Assembly (NCBI GenBank): GCA_031550615.1 | Contig: JAVBOL010000003.1 | Coordinates: forward strand, 135,921-199,920 | DNA from: JAVBOW01 sp031550615 | GTDB taxonomy: Bacteria > Bacteroidota > Bacteroidia > Bacteroidales > Rikenellaceae | DNA length: 64,000 nucleotides | Reading direction: 5' to 3' | Shown here: in pieces, positions 16,387 to 25,651 of the stretch | Position numbering within the stretch: position 1 is the stretch's first letter | Layout: each line of letters begins with the position of its first letter | Notes under the pieces: model-generated | The model's database searches: none | Told to the model about the DNA's origin: nothing | Seen by the model: the letters and a program-made list of their open reading frames with translations, nothing else | Made by a program: the position numbers and the translations under genes

Positions 16387-17706
16387 ATGGATTCAAAAAA
16401 ACAAAAGTTAGTATTCACGGAGTTAACCAAGGGATTCTCCACCGCCGAGGCCATAACGGAGGCCAAGCGCTGCCTTAACTGCAAAAACCCGACGTGCGTG
16501 GCGGGGTGCCCCATAGAGAATGACATACCGGGCTTCATACAGCAACTCTCGAAGGGCAATATAGGCAACGCCCTGCACATCATAAACGAGCGCAGCAACC
16601 TGCCGGCGATCTGCGGTCGCGTGTGCGCACACGAGAAGCAGTGCGAGGGGCATTGCATCCTCGCCCATAAAGGCAAAGCCATCAAGATCGGCAAGCTGGA
16701 GCGCTTTATCGCCGATTTCGACGGCGACATGGGCCTGATCCGCGAAAAGATCGGGCAGAAGAACCGAGGCAAAGTCGCCGTGATAGGGTCGGGCCCGGCG
16801 GGACTGACCGTGGCGGGCGACCTCTCGCGCGAGGGGTTCAACGTGGTTATTTACGAGGGAGAGAAGGACCTGGGCGGGGTGCTGATGTTCGGCATTCCGA
16901 AGTACCGCCTACCCAAAGACATAGTGCGCAGGGAGATAGACCGCATAGCCGCCCTGGGCGTGAGTTTCATAACCTCATGCATGGTGGGGCGCGACATCAC
17001 CGTGGACGACATGTTCAACAGCGGCTTCGACGCCGTGTTCATCGGCACGGGCACCGCGATCCCCAAGTCGCTCGACATTCCGGGCGGCGATCTGATAGGG
17101 GTCGTGCAATCGTCATATTTCCTGCGCACGGTGGCCCTTTTCCAAAGCGGGAGCATAGATAAAAGCTACCTTCCGATGCGTCCAGGCGACAACGTGTTCA
17201 TCATCGGGGCCGGCAATGTGGCCATGGACGCGGCCCGTACGGCGCTGCGCATGGGTGCCAAAGGCGTGACCGTACTTTCAAACCAGGGAGAAGAGGATAT
17301 CACCGCCCTGCGCACCGAATATGAGGAGGCGCTGGCCGAAGGCGTGCAGTTCATGTGGCACACCACGGTAAAGGAGCTCCGCGGAGCGAAAAAAAGGTTG
17401 CAAACCATCGTGCTCGAAACACCGGGCGGTGAGCAGACCCTCGACGCCGACAGGCTGATGATGGCCATCGGGTCGCGTCCGGCCAACAGGATAGTATCCA
17501 CCACCGAGGGGATCGACGTGGACGACACGGGTTACGTGATAACCAAAGAGCGGCCCTACGGCATGACCACCCGGAAAGGGATATTCGCCGGGGGCGACGT
17601 GGTGCACACCCCGCAAACGGTCGTGCTGGCGATGAGGGAGGCCAAGCAGGTCGCCAAGGGCATCGCACAGTACGTCGACGCGAAGAAGCTGCTCGAAGAG
17701 GCTTAA
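16387..17706 (+). CDS. NADPH-dependent glutamate synthase small-subunit-like oxidoreductase
   Basis: A 439-residue flavoprotein of the GltD/SudA/NfnB family. It has the N-terminal cysteine set Cys29, 32, 37, 41 (CLNCKNPTCVAGCP), a second cysteine-rich stretch (CGRVCAHEKQCEGHC), an FAD fold (VIGSGPAGLTVAGDL) and an NADPH fold (FIIGAGNVAMDAARTAL). It passes electrons from NADPH through FAD to iron-sulfur centres. No large glutamate synthase subunit or NfnA is adjacent, so its partner is elsewhere. It is divergent from the Hdr-like operon, which could share its redox pool. A role in glutamate formation is the usual annotation, not proven by context. Confidence 0.87.
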   Translation: MDSKKQKLVFTELTKGFSTAEAITEAKRCLNCKNPTCVAGCPIENDIPGFIQQLSKGNIGNALHIINERSNLPAICGRVCAHEKQCEGHCILAHKGKAIKIGKLERFIADFDGDMGLIREKIGQKNRGKVAVIGSGPAGLTVAGDLSREGFNVVIYEGEKDLGGVLMFGIPKYRLPKDIVRREIDRIAALGVSFITSCMVGRDITVDDMFNSGFDAVFIGTGTAIPKSLDIPGGDLIGVVQSSYFLRTVALFQSGSIDKSYLPMRPGDNVFIIGAGNVAMDAARTALRMGAKGVTVLSNQGEEDITALRTEYEEALAEGVQFMWHTTVKELRGAKKRLQTIVLETPGGEQTLDADRLMMAIGSRPANRIVSTTEGIDVDDTGYVITKERPYGMTTRKGIFAGGDVVHTPQTVVLAMREAKQVAKGIAQYVDAKKLLEEA

Positions 17707-17708
17707 AG

Positions 17709-17744
17709 AACAATGGCTGCCCGATGGGCAGCCATTGTTTTATT
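17709..17744. terminator. Bidirectional terminator between convergent genes
   Basis: A perfect 14-bp stem (AACAATGGCTGCCC with GGGCAGCCATTGTT) closes a 3-base loop and is followed by T-rich DNA on the plus side and by TTCTTTAAG on the minus side. It serves both the GltD-like gene and the PiT gene. Confidence 0.85.
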
Positions 17745-18756
17745 GCACTCCGGCAACCTTAATCAGCCAGAATACCCCGGCGGCCAGCGCCGCGCTCACG
17801 GGTATGGTTATGATCCACGCCCACATGAGGTTTACCGTCACGCCCCAACGTACGGCCGACATGCGCTTTACGGCGCCTACGCCGACGATAGCGCCGGTAA
17901 TGGTGTGTGTGGTGCTCACGGGGATATGCCACTTCTCGGTCAGGAACAGAGTCAGCGCACCTGCCGTTTCCGCGGCCACGCCCTCCAGGGGGGTCACCTT
18001 GGTGATCTTGGTGCCCATCGTCTTGACGATCTTCCAGCCTCCCGACATGGTACCCAGGGCTATCATCGAGAAACAGGCGATAGGTATCCAGGGCTGGTGT
18101 ATAAGGATATCGGCGATGCTCTGGGTCTTCCCGCCGGCCACGAACATGGCGGCGCCGATGATACCCATCACCTTTTGCGAGTCGTTAAGGCCGTGCCCTA
18201 TGCTGAAAAGGCCGGACGACACCAACTGCAGCCGTTTGAACCACTGGTCAGCACGGTGGGGGTTGGCGCGGCGGCACACGTTCATTATGATAACGGTGAT
18301 GATCGAGGCCATTACCATGCCGATGAACGGGGCTAAAAGTATGAACGCGGCGATCTTGAGCACCACGGCAGAGTGCACGGCCTCGAATCCGGCGCTGGCG
18401 ATAGCCGCCCCGGCGAATCCGCCGATAAGTGTGTGCGAAGAGGATGAGGGTATGCCTTTCCACCACGTGAAAAGGTTCCAGATTATAGCGGCGAGAAGCC
18501 CGGCGAGGATCACCGGCAGACTGATGAAATCCTCATTGACGGTCTTGGCCACCGTGTTGGCGATACCGAATCCGCCGATCCAGTATTTGGCGATGAAGAA
18601 GGCCACGAAGTTGAACATCGCCGCCCAAAGCACCGCCAGGAATGGGGTGAGCACCTTGGTCGACACGATGGTGGCGATGGAGTTGGCCGCATCGTGGAAA
18701 CCGTTGATGTAGTCGAAGATCAGCGCCAGGCAGATAATAACGATCAGAAGGGTCAT
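17740..18756 (-). CDS. PiT family inorganic phosphate transporter
   Basis: A 338-residue inner-membrane protein with about ten hydrophobic segments. It has both PiT signatures: FDYINGFHDAANSIATIVSTKV at the N-terminus (residues 14-35) and the related TEKWHIPVSTTHTITGAIVG in the second half. PiT proteins carry phosphate-metal complexes inward with protons or sodium. It is co-transcribed with a DUF47 protein five bases upstream, the usual regulator pairing for this family. The length fits the short PiT forms without a large loop. Confidence 0.93.
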   Translation of the reverse strand: MTLLIVIICLALIFDYINGFHDAANSIATIVSTKVLTPFLAVLWAAMFNFVAFFIAKYWIGGFGIANTVAKTVNEDFISLPVILAGLLAAIIWNLFTWWKGIPSSSSHTLIGGFAGAAIASAGFEAVHSAVVLKIAAFILLAPFIGMVMASIITVIIMNVCRRANPHRADQWFKRLQLVSSGLFSIGHGLNDSQKVMGIIGAAMFVAGGKTQSIADILIHQPWIPIACFSMIALGTMSGGWKIVKTMGTKITKVTPLEGVAAETAGALTLFLTEKWHIPVSTTHTITGAIVGVGAVKRMSAVRWGVTVNLMWAWIITIPVSAALAAGVFWLIKVAGVQ

Positions 18757-18761
18757 GCCTG

Positions 18762-19418
18762 TTAAGCGTATTTTACGATGATCGTCTTAAGCACTTCCGA
18801 CACGCGGTACGCCTTGTCGGTGGCGCTTTCGAGCAGTTGGATGATCTCGACCTGCTTGAGCAGTTCGATAGCGTCCTTCTCCTGGCCGAAAAGCGATATG
18901 ATGAAGTTCTCGTAAACGTCGTCGGCGCGGTTCTCGATCTCGTGCAGACGGCGGCAGCACTCGCGCACCACGCTCGGGTCGCGCTTCACCTTGTCGAGCT
19001 CTTTGATCGCCACGTCGAGGCTTTCGGCGGCTTCTTTGATATGTTCGGCCATTATGACCATGCTCTGGGGCATCTCGCGCGGATTATATAGTATAACGCG
19101 CTTGGCCGAGCCGTTTATCATATCCAGCACGTCGTCCAGCTGCGAGGCCAGCAGGTGGATGTCCTCACGGTCGAAAGGGGTGATGAATGTTTTGTTGAGT
19201 TCATCGAGGATCTCGTCCTGGATGCGGTCGCAGTGGCTTTCGGTGCGTTTGATCTCGGCATAGATCATCTTGCGTTCTTCCTGGCTCGGCGTGCTGTTGA
19301 AACGGATCAGAAGGTCAGACGCTTTGAGCACGTCGGCCACCTGGGCGCGGAGCAGGGGAAGGAATTTGCCGTCTTTAGGCAAAAAAAACTGGAAAAGGCG
19401 GCTAAGGTTGTAGGCCAT
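18762..19418 (-). CDS. DUF47 (PhoU-like) phosphate transport partner
   Basis: A 218-residue all-helical cytoplasmic protein. Acidic pairs such as ESHCDRIQDEILDEL and the repeat-like ENRADDVYENFI are PhoU/DUF47 metal-site stretches. DUF47 proteins sit beside PiT transporters and are thought to regulate them. It is the first gene of the pair, ending 5 bases before the transporter. A TATTTTCG sequence upstream (near 19449) is close to the -7 consensus. Confidence 0.9.
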   Translation of the reverse strand: MAYNLSRLFQFFLPKDGKFLPLLRAQVADVLKASDLLIRFNSTPSQEERKMIYAEIKRTESHCDRIQDEILDELNKTFITPFDREDIHLLASQLDDVLDMINGSAKRVILYNPREMPQSMVIMAEHIKEAAESLDVAIKELDKVKRDPSVVRECCRRLHEIENRADDVYENFIISLFGQEKDAIELLKQVEIIQLLESATDKAYRVSEVLKTIIVKYA

Positions 19419-19568
19419 GTCTTTTTATCTTTTAAAATTCGGTACGAAAATAGTCATTAATAAGTTGCGATGCGCCCCGAAGGGTAAATGTTAATGATAA
19501 AATAACATTATCTGCTGGCGGGAACGATATATCGTAACGATTCGGGTATATTTTTTGCGATAAATCAT

Positions 19569-19576
19569 TACATTTG
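19569..19576 (+). promoter_or_regulatory. -7 box TACATTTG of the metalloprotease gene
   Basis: TACATTTG matches TAnnTTTG and lies 34 bases before the ATG at 19611, in AT-rich divergent DNA shared with the DUF47 gene. Confidence 0.6.
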
Positions 19577-19610
19577 TAATGAAAAAAATATAAAAACTAA
19601 ATCTATAAGC

Positions 19611-22157
19611 ATGAAAAAGTTTTTAATCTTAACGCTCACGACGGTCTTAATGGCCGGCGCGACGCAGAGCCAGGCCGGCGTTTTCTCGAAAAAGAAACCC
19701 GCGCCCGCACCTGCCGCAGCCGCTAAACCTGCGGCCAAGCCCGAGGACAAATCGGGCCTGAAACCCTACCGCGAGATTGTAACCAAAGATGCCCAGACGG
19801 CCAAAGGCATGATGTGGGTGCACAAGATCAAGGATAAATACTACTTCGAGATCGCCGACTCGCTGCTCGGGCGCGACATAATAGTCGTAGGCCGCATAAG
19901 CAAAGCGCCCACCAGCATCCAGAAACAGAAGACCGGCTACCCCGGCGACCAGGTCAGCGAAGAGGTGATCCGTTTCGAGAGCGGGCCCTCCAACCGTATC
20001 TTCATGCGCAACATATCCTACGTAGACCATTCGGCTGACTCGACAGGCATGATGCGCGCCGTGGCCAATGCCAGCATACAGCCCATCGTCGCCTCGTTCT
20101 CCACGCTGGCCGTGCGCAAGGACACCGCGGCCAACCTGCGCACTTACGTTATCGACGTGACCGACTACATGAAAGGCGACAAGGGCATCTTCTCGATAGA
20201 CGACGGGATGAAAAAGAACCGAGGCATCGGCATGATGATAAACGAGGCCAGCTATATAGACACGCTGAAGGTATTCCCGGCCAACATCGAGGTACGCACC
20301 GTGCGCACATACGCCCGCGTGCCGTCGACCGGCATACAGGCCATGCTGGAAGCCATGATCGGCATGCCTTCCACCCCGCTGACCTATGAACTGAACACCT
20401 CGATGGTGCTGCTTCCCAAAGTACCCATGCGTCCGCGCATATCGGATGCACGCGTGGGCTATTTCGCCGTGAGCTACGTCGACTTCGACGCTAACCCGCA
20501 GGGCGTGGAGACCCGCAGCCGCATAACCCGCTGGAGGCTCGAGCCCAAGGATGAGGCTGCCTACAAACGTGGCGAACTGGTCGAGCCGATCAAGCCCATC
20601 GTTATATATATCGACCCAGCGACGCCCAAAAAATGGGTACCCTACCTGATCCAGGGCGTCAACGACTGGCAGGTCGCCTTCGAACAGGCCGGCTTCAAGA
20701 ATGCAATCTACGCCCTCGAAGCACCCACCGACGATCCCACCTGGAGCCTTGAGGACGCCCGCCACTCGGCGATAGTCTATAAGCCCTCGGATATCGCCAA
20801 TGCAAGCGGCCCCCACGTGCACGACCCCCGCAGCGGCGAGATCCTCGAAACGCACATCAACTGGTACCACAACGTAATGTCGCTGCTGCACACCTGGTAC
20901 ACCGTACAGGCTGGTGCTATCGACCCCCGCGCCCGCAAGGTGACCCTTGACGACGAACTTATGGGGGAACTCATCCGTTTCGTATCCTCGCACGAGGTGG
21001 GACACACCCTCGGCCTTCGCCATAACTTCGGATCGTCTGCCACCGTGCCCGTCGAGAAGCTGCGCGACAAGGCATGGGTCGAGGCCAACGGCCACACCCC
21101 CTCGATCATGGACTACGCGCGTTTCAACTACGTGGCCCAACCCGAGGACAACATCTCCGAAAAGGGTATCTTCCCGCGTATCGGCATATACGACAAGTGG
21201 TCCATCGAATGGGGTTACCGCTGGCTTCCCCAGTTCGCGACCCCCGAGGACGAGGAGGAGTTCTCCAACAAGGATATCATCGCTAAGATGACCTCAGACA
21301 ACCGCTACCGCTTCGGCACCGAATCCGACCGCAACGACCCCCGCAACCAAAGCGAGGACCTGGGCGACAACGCAATGAAAGCCAGCGACTACGGCATTAA
21401 AAACCTCAAGCGCATCATGCCCGATATCATCGAATGGACCTCGCGTCCCAACGACGGTTACGGCGAGGCCAAAATACTCTACAACAACGTCGTGTCGCAG
21501 TTCAGCCGCTACATGGGCCACGTGGCCACCAACATCGGCGGGATATATTCCAACCCGGTAGCCATCGAGCAGACCGACCCGGCGATGCAGTTCGTTCCCG
21601 CATCCATCCAGCGCGAAGCGGTCGATTTCCTCAACCGCCAACTCTTTACCACACCGACGTGGCTCATCGACCAGAAACTCATCAGTAAGGCCGTCGTAGA
21701 CCCCCTGGGCAGCATCGGGGCGGTGCAGTCGAAGACCCTCGAACGCATCCTGAGCAAGGCCACGATAGATAAACTCTCGCGTACCGAGCAGTTCGGCGGC
21801 CAGGGCGCTTACACCCCCGCCGACCTCTTCGCGGGGCTGCGCAAGGGCATCTGGAGCGAGTTGACCAGCGGCAGGACCCCCGACATCTACCGCCGCAACC
21901 TGCAAAAGAACTACGTCAAGTCGCTGATCGCCATGACGGACAAGCCCGCGGCAGCAAGCCCGGCGGGCGCCGGCGCTGCGCTCATGGCCCCATCGTCGAG
22001 CCCGACGACCCCGTCGGACGCCGCGGCCATCGCCCGCACCCAGCTCACCGACCTTTCGCGCGATATTAAGCGTGCGGCTGCAGCGAGCGCCGGCATCGCC
22101 AAAGCGCACTACCAGAACCTCGCCGCGATAATCGACGAGGCGCTCGACAATAAATAA
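19611..22157 (+). CDS. Exported zinc metalloprotease (DUF5117/DUF5118 family)
   Basis: An 848-residue exported protein with signal MKKFLILTLTTVLMAGATQSQA and an Ala/Pro/Lys-rich stretch after it. The catalytic zinc site is the extended metzincin motif HEVGHTLGLRH: His461, Glu462, His465 and His471. The domain order fits the large Bacteroidota family with DUF5118 and DUF5117 before the peptidase core. Met in the later SIMDYARFNY stretch may be the Met-turn. An Ala-rich tail follows near 780-820. It probably works in the periplasm; substrates are unknown. It has its own promoter and a strong terminator. Confidence 0.9.
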   Translation: MKKFLILTLTTVLMAGATQSQAGVFSKKKPAPAPAAAAKPAAKPEDKSGLKPYREIVTKDAQTAKGMMWVHKIKDKYYFEIADSLLGRDIIVVGRISKAPTSIQKQKTGYPGDQVSEEVIRFESGPSNRIFMRNISYVDHSADSTGMMRAVANASIQPIVASFSTLAVRKDTAANLRTYVIDVTDYMKGDKGIFSIDDGMKKNRGIGMMINEASYIDTLKVFPANIEVRTVRTYARVPSTGIQAMLEAMIGMPSTPLTYELNTSMVLLPKVPMRPRISDARVGYFAVSYVDFDANPQGVETRSRITRWRLEPKDEAAYKRGELVEPIKPIVIYIDPATPKKWVPYLIQGVNDWQVAFEQAGFKNAIYALEAPTDDPTWSLEDARHSAIVYKPSDIANASGPHVHDPRSGEILETHINWYHNVMSLLHTWYTVQAGAIDPRARKVTLDDELMGELIRFVSSHEVGHTLGLRHNFGSSATVPVEKLRDKAWVEANGHTPSIMDYARFNYVAQPEDNISEKGIFPRIGIYDKWSIEWGYRWLPQFATPEDEEEFSNKDIIAKMTSDNRYRFGTESDRNDPRNQSEDLGDNAMKASDYGIKNLKRIMPDIIEWTSRPNDGYGEAKILYNNVVSQFSRYMGHVATNIGGIYSNPVAIEQTDPAMQFVPASIQREAVDFLNRQLFTTPTWLIDQKLISKAVVDPLGSIGAVQSKTLERILSKATIDKLSRTEQFGGQGAYTPADLFAGLRKGIWSELTSGRTPDIYRRNLQKNYVKSLIAMTDKPAAASPAGAGAALMAPSSSPTTPSDAAAIARTQLTDLSRDIKRAAAASAGIAKAHYQNLAAIIDEALDNK

Positions 22158-22170
22158 TCTTTATGACAAA

Positions 22171-22205
22171 AAAAGGGCGGACATGGTTTCATGTCCGCCC
22201 TTTTT
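22171..22205. terminator. Bidirectional terminator
   Basis: A 15-bp stem (22171-22185 with 22190-22204), core GGGCGGACATG, with a 4-base loop has A on its left and T on its right, so it works in both directions. It separates the metalloprotease from the convergent flavin reductase. Confidence 0.9.
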
Positions 22206-22219
22206 CTTGCCACCTTATC

Positions 22220-22735
22220 CTATTCCCTTATCCACGCCGCGGTGATCTCAACGATATACATCCTGTGGAAATCGCCGCCGGGATATATCTTTTCTATGAG
22301 CGGTTTTTCGATGAATGCCGCCGGGTCGAGGTTTTCCGCATAGAGTTTGCGGCATTCGAGCGCCAAAGAGGCCTCGGCGAAGGTCATGCCCTCGCCCGAG
22401 GGCGCGCTTTCGGGGGTGAGCCCGGCCAGGGCGACCTTGTCGGTGTCGCGCCCCGACTTGCTGCCGCACACCTGCAACGCCTTGCCGTACCTGTCGTGGT
22501 CGAAGAACGAGAGGGTCATAGTCGCCTCGCGCTCGGTGAATTTCAACGTATGGCGCTGCGGGCGGATGAATACGAAAGCTACGGGCTTATGCCACAACTC
22601 CCCCACCCCGCCCCAACTGGCGGTCATGGTGTTGAAGTCGCCCGGCGTGCCGGCTGTCACGAGCATCCACTGCTCACCGATCATGCGGATGAAGTTCCCA
22701 TCGATCTCTTTCGGATCGATCTTTTTCATGGCCAT
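22220..22735 (-). CDS. Flavin reductase-like (DIM6/NTAB) family protein
   Basis: A 171-residue FMN-binding split-barrel protein. The fold marks are WMLVTAGTPGDFNTMTASWG (about 23-42), a substrate-facing KPVAFVFIRPQRHT and KFTEREATMTLSFF. Family members reduce free flavin with NAD(P)H or hold FMN as a cofactor for other enzymes. It could start at Met1 or Met3 (MKKIDPKEIDG). It stands alone with no clear promoter box. The physiological partner is unknown. Confidence 0.88.
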   Translation of the reverse strand: MAMKKIDPKEIDGNFIRMIGEQWMLVTAGTPGDFNTMTASWGGVGELWHKPVAFVFIRPQRHTLKFTEREATMTLSFFDHDRYGKALQVCGSKSGRDTDKVALAGLTPESAPSGEGMTFAEASLALECRKLYAENLDPAAFIEKPLIEKIYPGGDFHRMYIVEITAAWIRE

Positions 22736-22821
22736 ACCTTATAAATATTATACGTCATAAATACCATACGCCCCGCCAACGAAGCTGTGCATAGCGTATG
22801 CCAACCCAAGCGAAACCCGAC

Positions 22822-24780
22822 CTAAGCGTCGATGTTGGCGTACTTGGCGTGCTTCTCGATAAACTCGCGGCGCGGCGGCACCTCGTCGCCCATCAGCATC
22901 GAGAATATGCGGTCCGCCTCGGCGGCGCTCTCGATGGTGATCTGGCGCAGGATGCGGGTGCCGGGATTCATCGTGGTATCCCAAAGCTGCTCGGCGTTCA
23001 TCTCTCCGAGACCTTTATATCGCTGGATATGAAGGCCCTTGCTGCCGAAATCGTCTATTGCCTTTTCGCGCTCGTCCTCGCTCCAGCAGTAACGCTCCTG
23101 CTTTCCCTTGCGCACAAGGTAGAGGGGCGGTGTGGCGATATAGATGTGTCCGTCGCGGATCAGCGAATTCATGTGGCGGAAGAAGAAGGTGAGCATCAAC
23201 GTGGCGATGTGGCTGCCGTCGACGTCGGCATCGGTCATGATGATGATCTTGCCGTAGCGCAGTTTGTCGGTGTTGAGCGCCTTGCTGTCCTCCTCGGTGC
23301 CCACCGAAACGCCCAGCGCGGTGTAGATGTTGCGGATCTCCTCATTCTCGAATATCTTGTGTTCCATGGCCTTCTCGACGTTCAGGATTTTACCCCTCAG
23401 CGGCATGATGGCCTGGAAGTTACGGTCGCGGCCCTGTTTGGCCGTACCACCTGCCGAGTCACCCTCGACGAAGAAGATCTCGGTCTTTTCGCGATCGCGC
23501 GACGAGCAGTCGGCCAGTTTGCCGGGCAGTCCCGAGCCCGAAAGCACGGTCTTGCGCTGCACCAACTCGCGCGCCTTGCGGGCGGCGTGGCGGGCCGTGG
23601 CTGCCAGGATCACCTTTTCGACGATCTGGCGGGCGTCGCGGGGGTTTTCCTCAAGGTAGTAATTAAGTGCCTGGGAGATAGCCTGGTCTACGGCTGCCGA
23701 TACCTCGCCGTTGCCCAACTTGGTCTTGGTCTGTCCCTCGAACTGCGGCTCGGCGACCTTCACGGACACGATGGCAGTCAGGCCCTCGCGGAAGTCGTCG
23801 CCGTTGATCTCGAATTTGAGCTTGCTGAGCATCCCCGATTCGTCGGCGAATTTCTTCAAAGTGCGGGTCAGCGCGCGACGGAAACCGGTCAGGTGCGTGC
23901 CGCCCTCTATCGTGTTGATATTGTTGACGTAGGAGTGTACGTTCTCGGCGAAGCTGGTGTTATACTGCATCGCCACCTCGACGGGCACGCCGTCTTTCTC
24001 GGTGTCGATATAGATGATATTTTCGATCAGCGGTTCGCGGTTGGCATCCAGGAAACGGGCAAATTCCTTCAACCCCTCCTCAGAATAGTATTCCTGGTGC
24101 AGGAACTCCCCGTCGTCGCCCTTTTCACGCTTGTCCGTAAGGCTCAGGCGCACACCTTTGTTCAGGTAGGCCAACTCGCGCAGACGCGATGAAAGTATCT
24201 CGAAGTTATATTCGGTGGCCACGAAGATCGTCGCGTCGGGATGGAAGGTGATTATCGTACCCGTGCGGTCGGTGTCGCCCGTCACTTCGAGCTCGGTGGT
24301 CGGCGCGCCCTTGCTGTAGCGCTGGCAGTATACCTTGCCGCCCTTGTGTATCTCGGCAACCAGCAGGTCGGAGAGCGCGTTGACGCACGACACGCCCACG
24401 CCGTGCAGACCGCCCGACACCTTATAGCTGTCCTTGTCGAACTTACCCCCGGCGTGCAGCACCGTGAGCACCACTTCGAGGGCCGATTTATTCTCCTTCT
24501 CGTGCCAGTCCACGGGGATACCGCGACCGTCGTCAGTGACGGTTATCGAATTATCCTCGTTGATAACCACGTCTATCTTAGTGCAGTGGCCGGCCAGCGC
24601 TTCGTCGATCGAGTTGTCGACCACCTCATATACCAGGTGGTGCAGACCCTTGACGCCCACGTCGCCGATGTACATCGCCGGACGCTTGCGCACTGCCTCC
24701 AACCCTTCGAGCACCTGTATGCTCGATGCCGAATATTCGCTCTGCTGTGCCGCTGCGGCGGCTGTTTTTTCGTTTTCCAA
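22822..24780 (-). CDS. gyrB: DNA gyrase subunit B
   Basis: A 652-residue GyrB, the ATPase half of the enzyme that adds negative supercoils to DNA. Motifs in order: YIGDVGVKGLHHLVYEVVDN with the ATP-binding Asn, DDGRGIPVD, GGLHGVGVSCVNAL, the Toprim parts EGDSAGGTAKQGRD and MTDADVDGSHI, and the C-terminal RYKGLGEMN...LWDTTMNP. The length is that of the short gyrases without the E. coli insertion. A ParE assignment is less likely given the motif spelling, but only a tree would settle it. It has its own promoter; gyrA is not nearby. Confidence 0.94.
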   Translation of the reverse strand: MENEKTAAAAAQQSEYSASSIQVLEGLEAVRKRPAMYIGDVGVKGLHHLVYEVVDNSIDEALAGHCTKIDVVINEDNSITVTDDGRGIPVDWHEKENKSALEVVLTVLHAGGKFDKDSYKVSGGLHGVGVSCVNALSDLLVAEIHKGGKVYCQRYSKGAPTTELEVTGDTDRTGTIITFHPDATIFVATEYNFEILSSRLRELAYLNKGVRLSLTDKREKGDDGEFLHQEYYSEEGLKEFARFLDANREPLIENIIYIDTEKDGVPVEVAMQYNTSFAENVHSYVNNINTIEGGTHLTGFRRALTRTLKKFADESGMLSKLKFEINGDDFREGLTAIVSVKVAEPQFEGQTKTKLGNGEVSAAVDQAISQALNYYLEENPRDARQIVEKVILAATARHAARKARELVQRKTVLSGSGLPGKLADCSSRDREKTEIFFVEGDSAGGTAKQGRDRNFQAIMPLRGKILNVEKAMEHKIFENEEIRNIYTALGVSVGTEEDSKALNTDKLRYGKIIIMTDADVDGSHIATLMLTFFFRHMNSLIRDGHIYIATPPLYLVRKGKQERYCWSEDEREKAIDDFGSKGLHIQRYKGLGEMNAEQLWDTTMNPGTRILRQITIESAAEADRIFSMLMGDEVPPRREFIEKHAKYANIDA

Positions 24781-24809
24781 TGTGTTCGATTATTTCGTTA
24801 AAACGGTAA

Positions 24810-24817
24810 CAAATATA
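24810..24817 (-). promoter_or_regulatory. gyrB promoter (TTG-N20-TATATTTG)
   Basis: TATATTTG on the minus strand, with a TTG (24838-24840) 20 bases upstream, lies 29 bases before the gyrB ATG. Confidence 0.7.
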
Positions 24818-24829
24818 GTGACTTGCCTT

Positions 24830-25582
24830 CTAAATTCCAAGCATCGCGCAGATGTCGAGCTCCTCGACGCTGCCGGCGCCGAAACGCAGCGTGCGCGAGG
24901 GGAAATAGTGTATATTGTTGATGTTATGCGTAGACATGACGATAGAGGTGCCCGAGGCGACGATATTGCGGAAAAGCTCCATAATATCCTCTCCCGACGC
25001 CGGGTCGAGGTTGCCCGTGGGCTCGTCGGCGAGGATCACTTTCGGGTCGTTGAGCAGCGCCCGGGCGATGGCCAGGCGCTGCTGTTCGCCGCCCGAGAGC
25101 TGGAAAGGCATCTTATGCTCCTTGTTCTGCAGCCCCACCATCGCGAGCACCTCCTCGATGCGGCGGCGCATACTGCCTTCGCTGGTCCAGCCCGTCGCGC
25201 CCATCACGTAGTGCAGGTTATGGAACACGTTGCGGTCGGTCAGCAGCCGGTAGTCCTGGAACACCACACCCAGCTTGCGGCGCAGGTGCGGTATGTCGTG
25301 GCGGCGCAACTTTCGCAGGTCGTAGCCGACGATGCTGCCCCGCCCCTCCAGCAGCGGCACCTCGCCGTAAAGCGTTTTGAGCAGCGTGCTCTTGCCGGTG
25401 CCCACCTTGCCGATAAGGTAGACCATCTCGCCGGGACCTACCCCGAGGTTGACCCCGGAAAGCACCAATTCATCGTCAGGATGGCGGCGCGTCTGGCCTA
25501 TATGATTGGATGTATGGTAGATCGACACGTCATGCAGGTCGATCACCATGCCCGCGCCGGTATCATGGGGGTTGCTTTCCAT
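24830..25582 (-). CDS. ftsE: Cell-division ATP-binding protein FtsE-like
   Basis: A 250-residue ABC ATPase: Walker A GKVGTGKSTLL, Q-loop VFQDYRLL, signature LSGGEQQRLAIARALL, Walker B VILADEPTGNLD and switch MSTHN. The YLIGKVGTGKS spelling is typical of Bacteroidota FtsE, which works with FtsX to control peptidoglycan hydrolases at the septum. The start at 25582 is chosen because a TACCTTTG box lies only 21 bases upstream, which rules out the longer in-frame reading. ftsX is not adjacent. A lipoprotein-release (LolD) type ATPase is the main alternative. Confidence 0.85.
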   Translation of the reverse strand: MESNPHDTGAGMVIDLHDVSIYHTSNHIGQTRRHPDDELVLSGVNLGVGPGEMVYLIGKVGTGKSTLLKTLYGEVPLLEGRGSIVGYDLRKLRRHDIPHLRRKLGVVFQDYRLLTDRNVFHNLHYVMGATGWTSEGSMRRRIEEVLAMVGLQNKEHKMPFQLSGGEQQRLAIARALLNDPKVILADEPTGNLDPASGEDIMELFRNIVASGTSIVMSTHNINNIHYFPSRTLRFGAGSVEELDICAMLGI

Positions 25583-25603
25583 TATGCTTTGCAGTTTAAC
25601 CCT

Positions 25604-25611
25604 CAAAGGTA
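25604..25611 (-). promoter_or_regulatory. -7 box TACCTTTG of ftsE
   Basis: TACCTTTG on the minus strand, 21 bases before the ATG at 25582. It lies inside the longer in-frame reading and so decides the ftsE start. Confidence 0.65.
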
Positions 25612-25651
25612 GCATTTTTGACCGGATATGCCATAATCCACCGGCCAAAAA

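Noticed and set aside
19647..21140. 497-codon open frame antisense to the metalloprotease
   Set aside because: The sense strand has a signal peptide and an intact zinc motif; the antisense product is rich in Gly, His and Val without structure and is a shadow.
22798..24192. 464-codon open frame antisense to gyrB
   Set aside because: It lies entirely opposite a clear gyrB with intact motifs, has no domain of its own and reflects the high third-position GC of the real gene.
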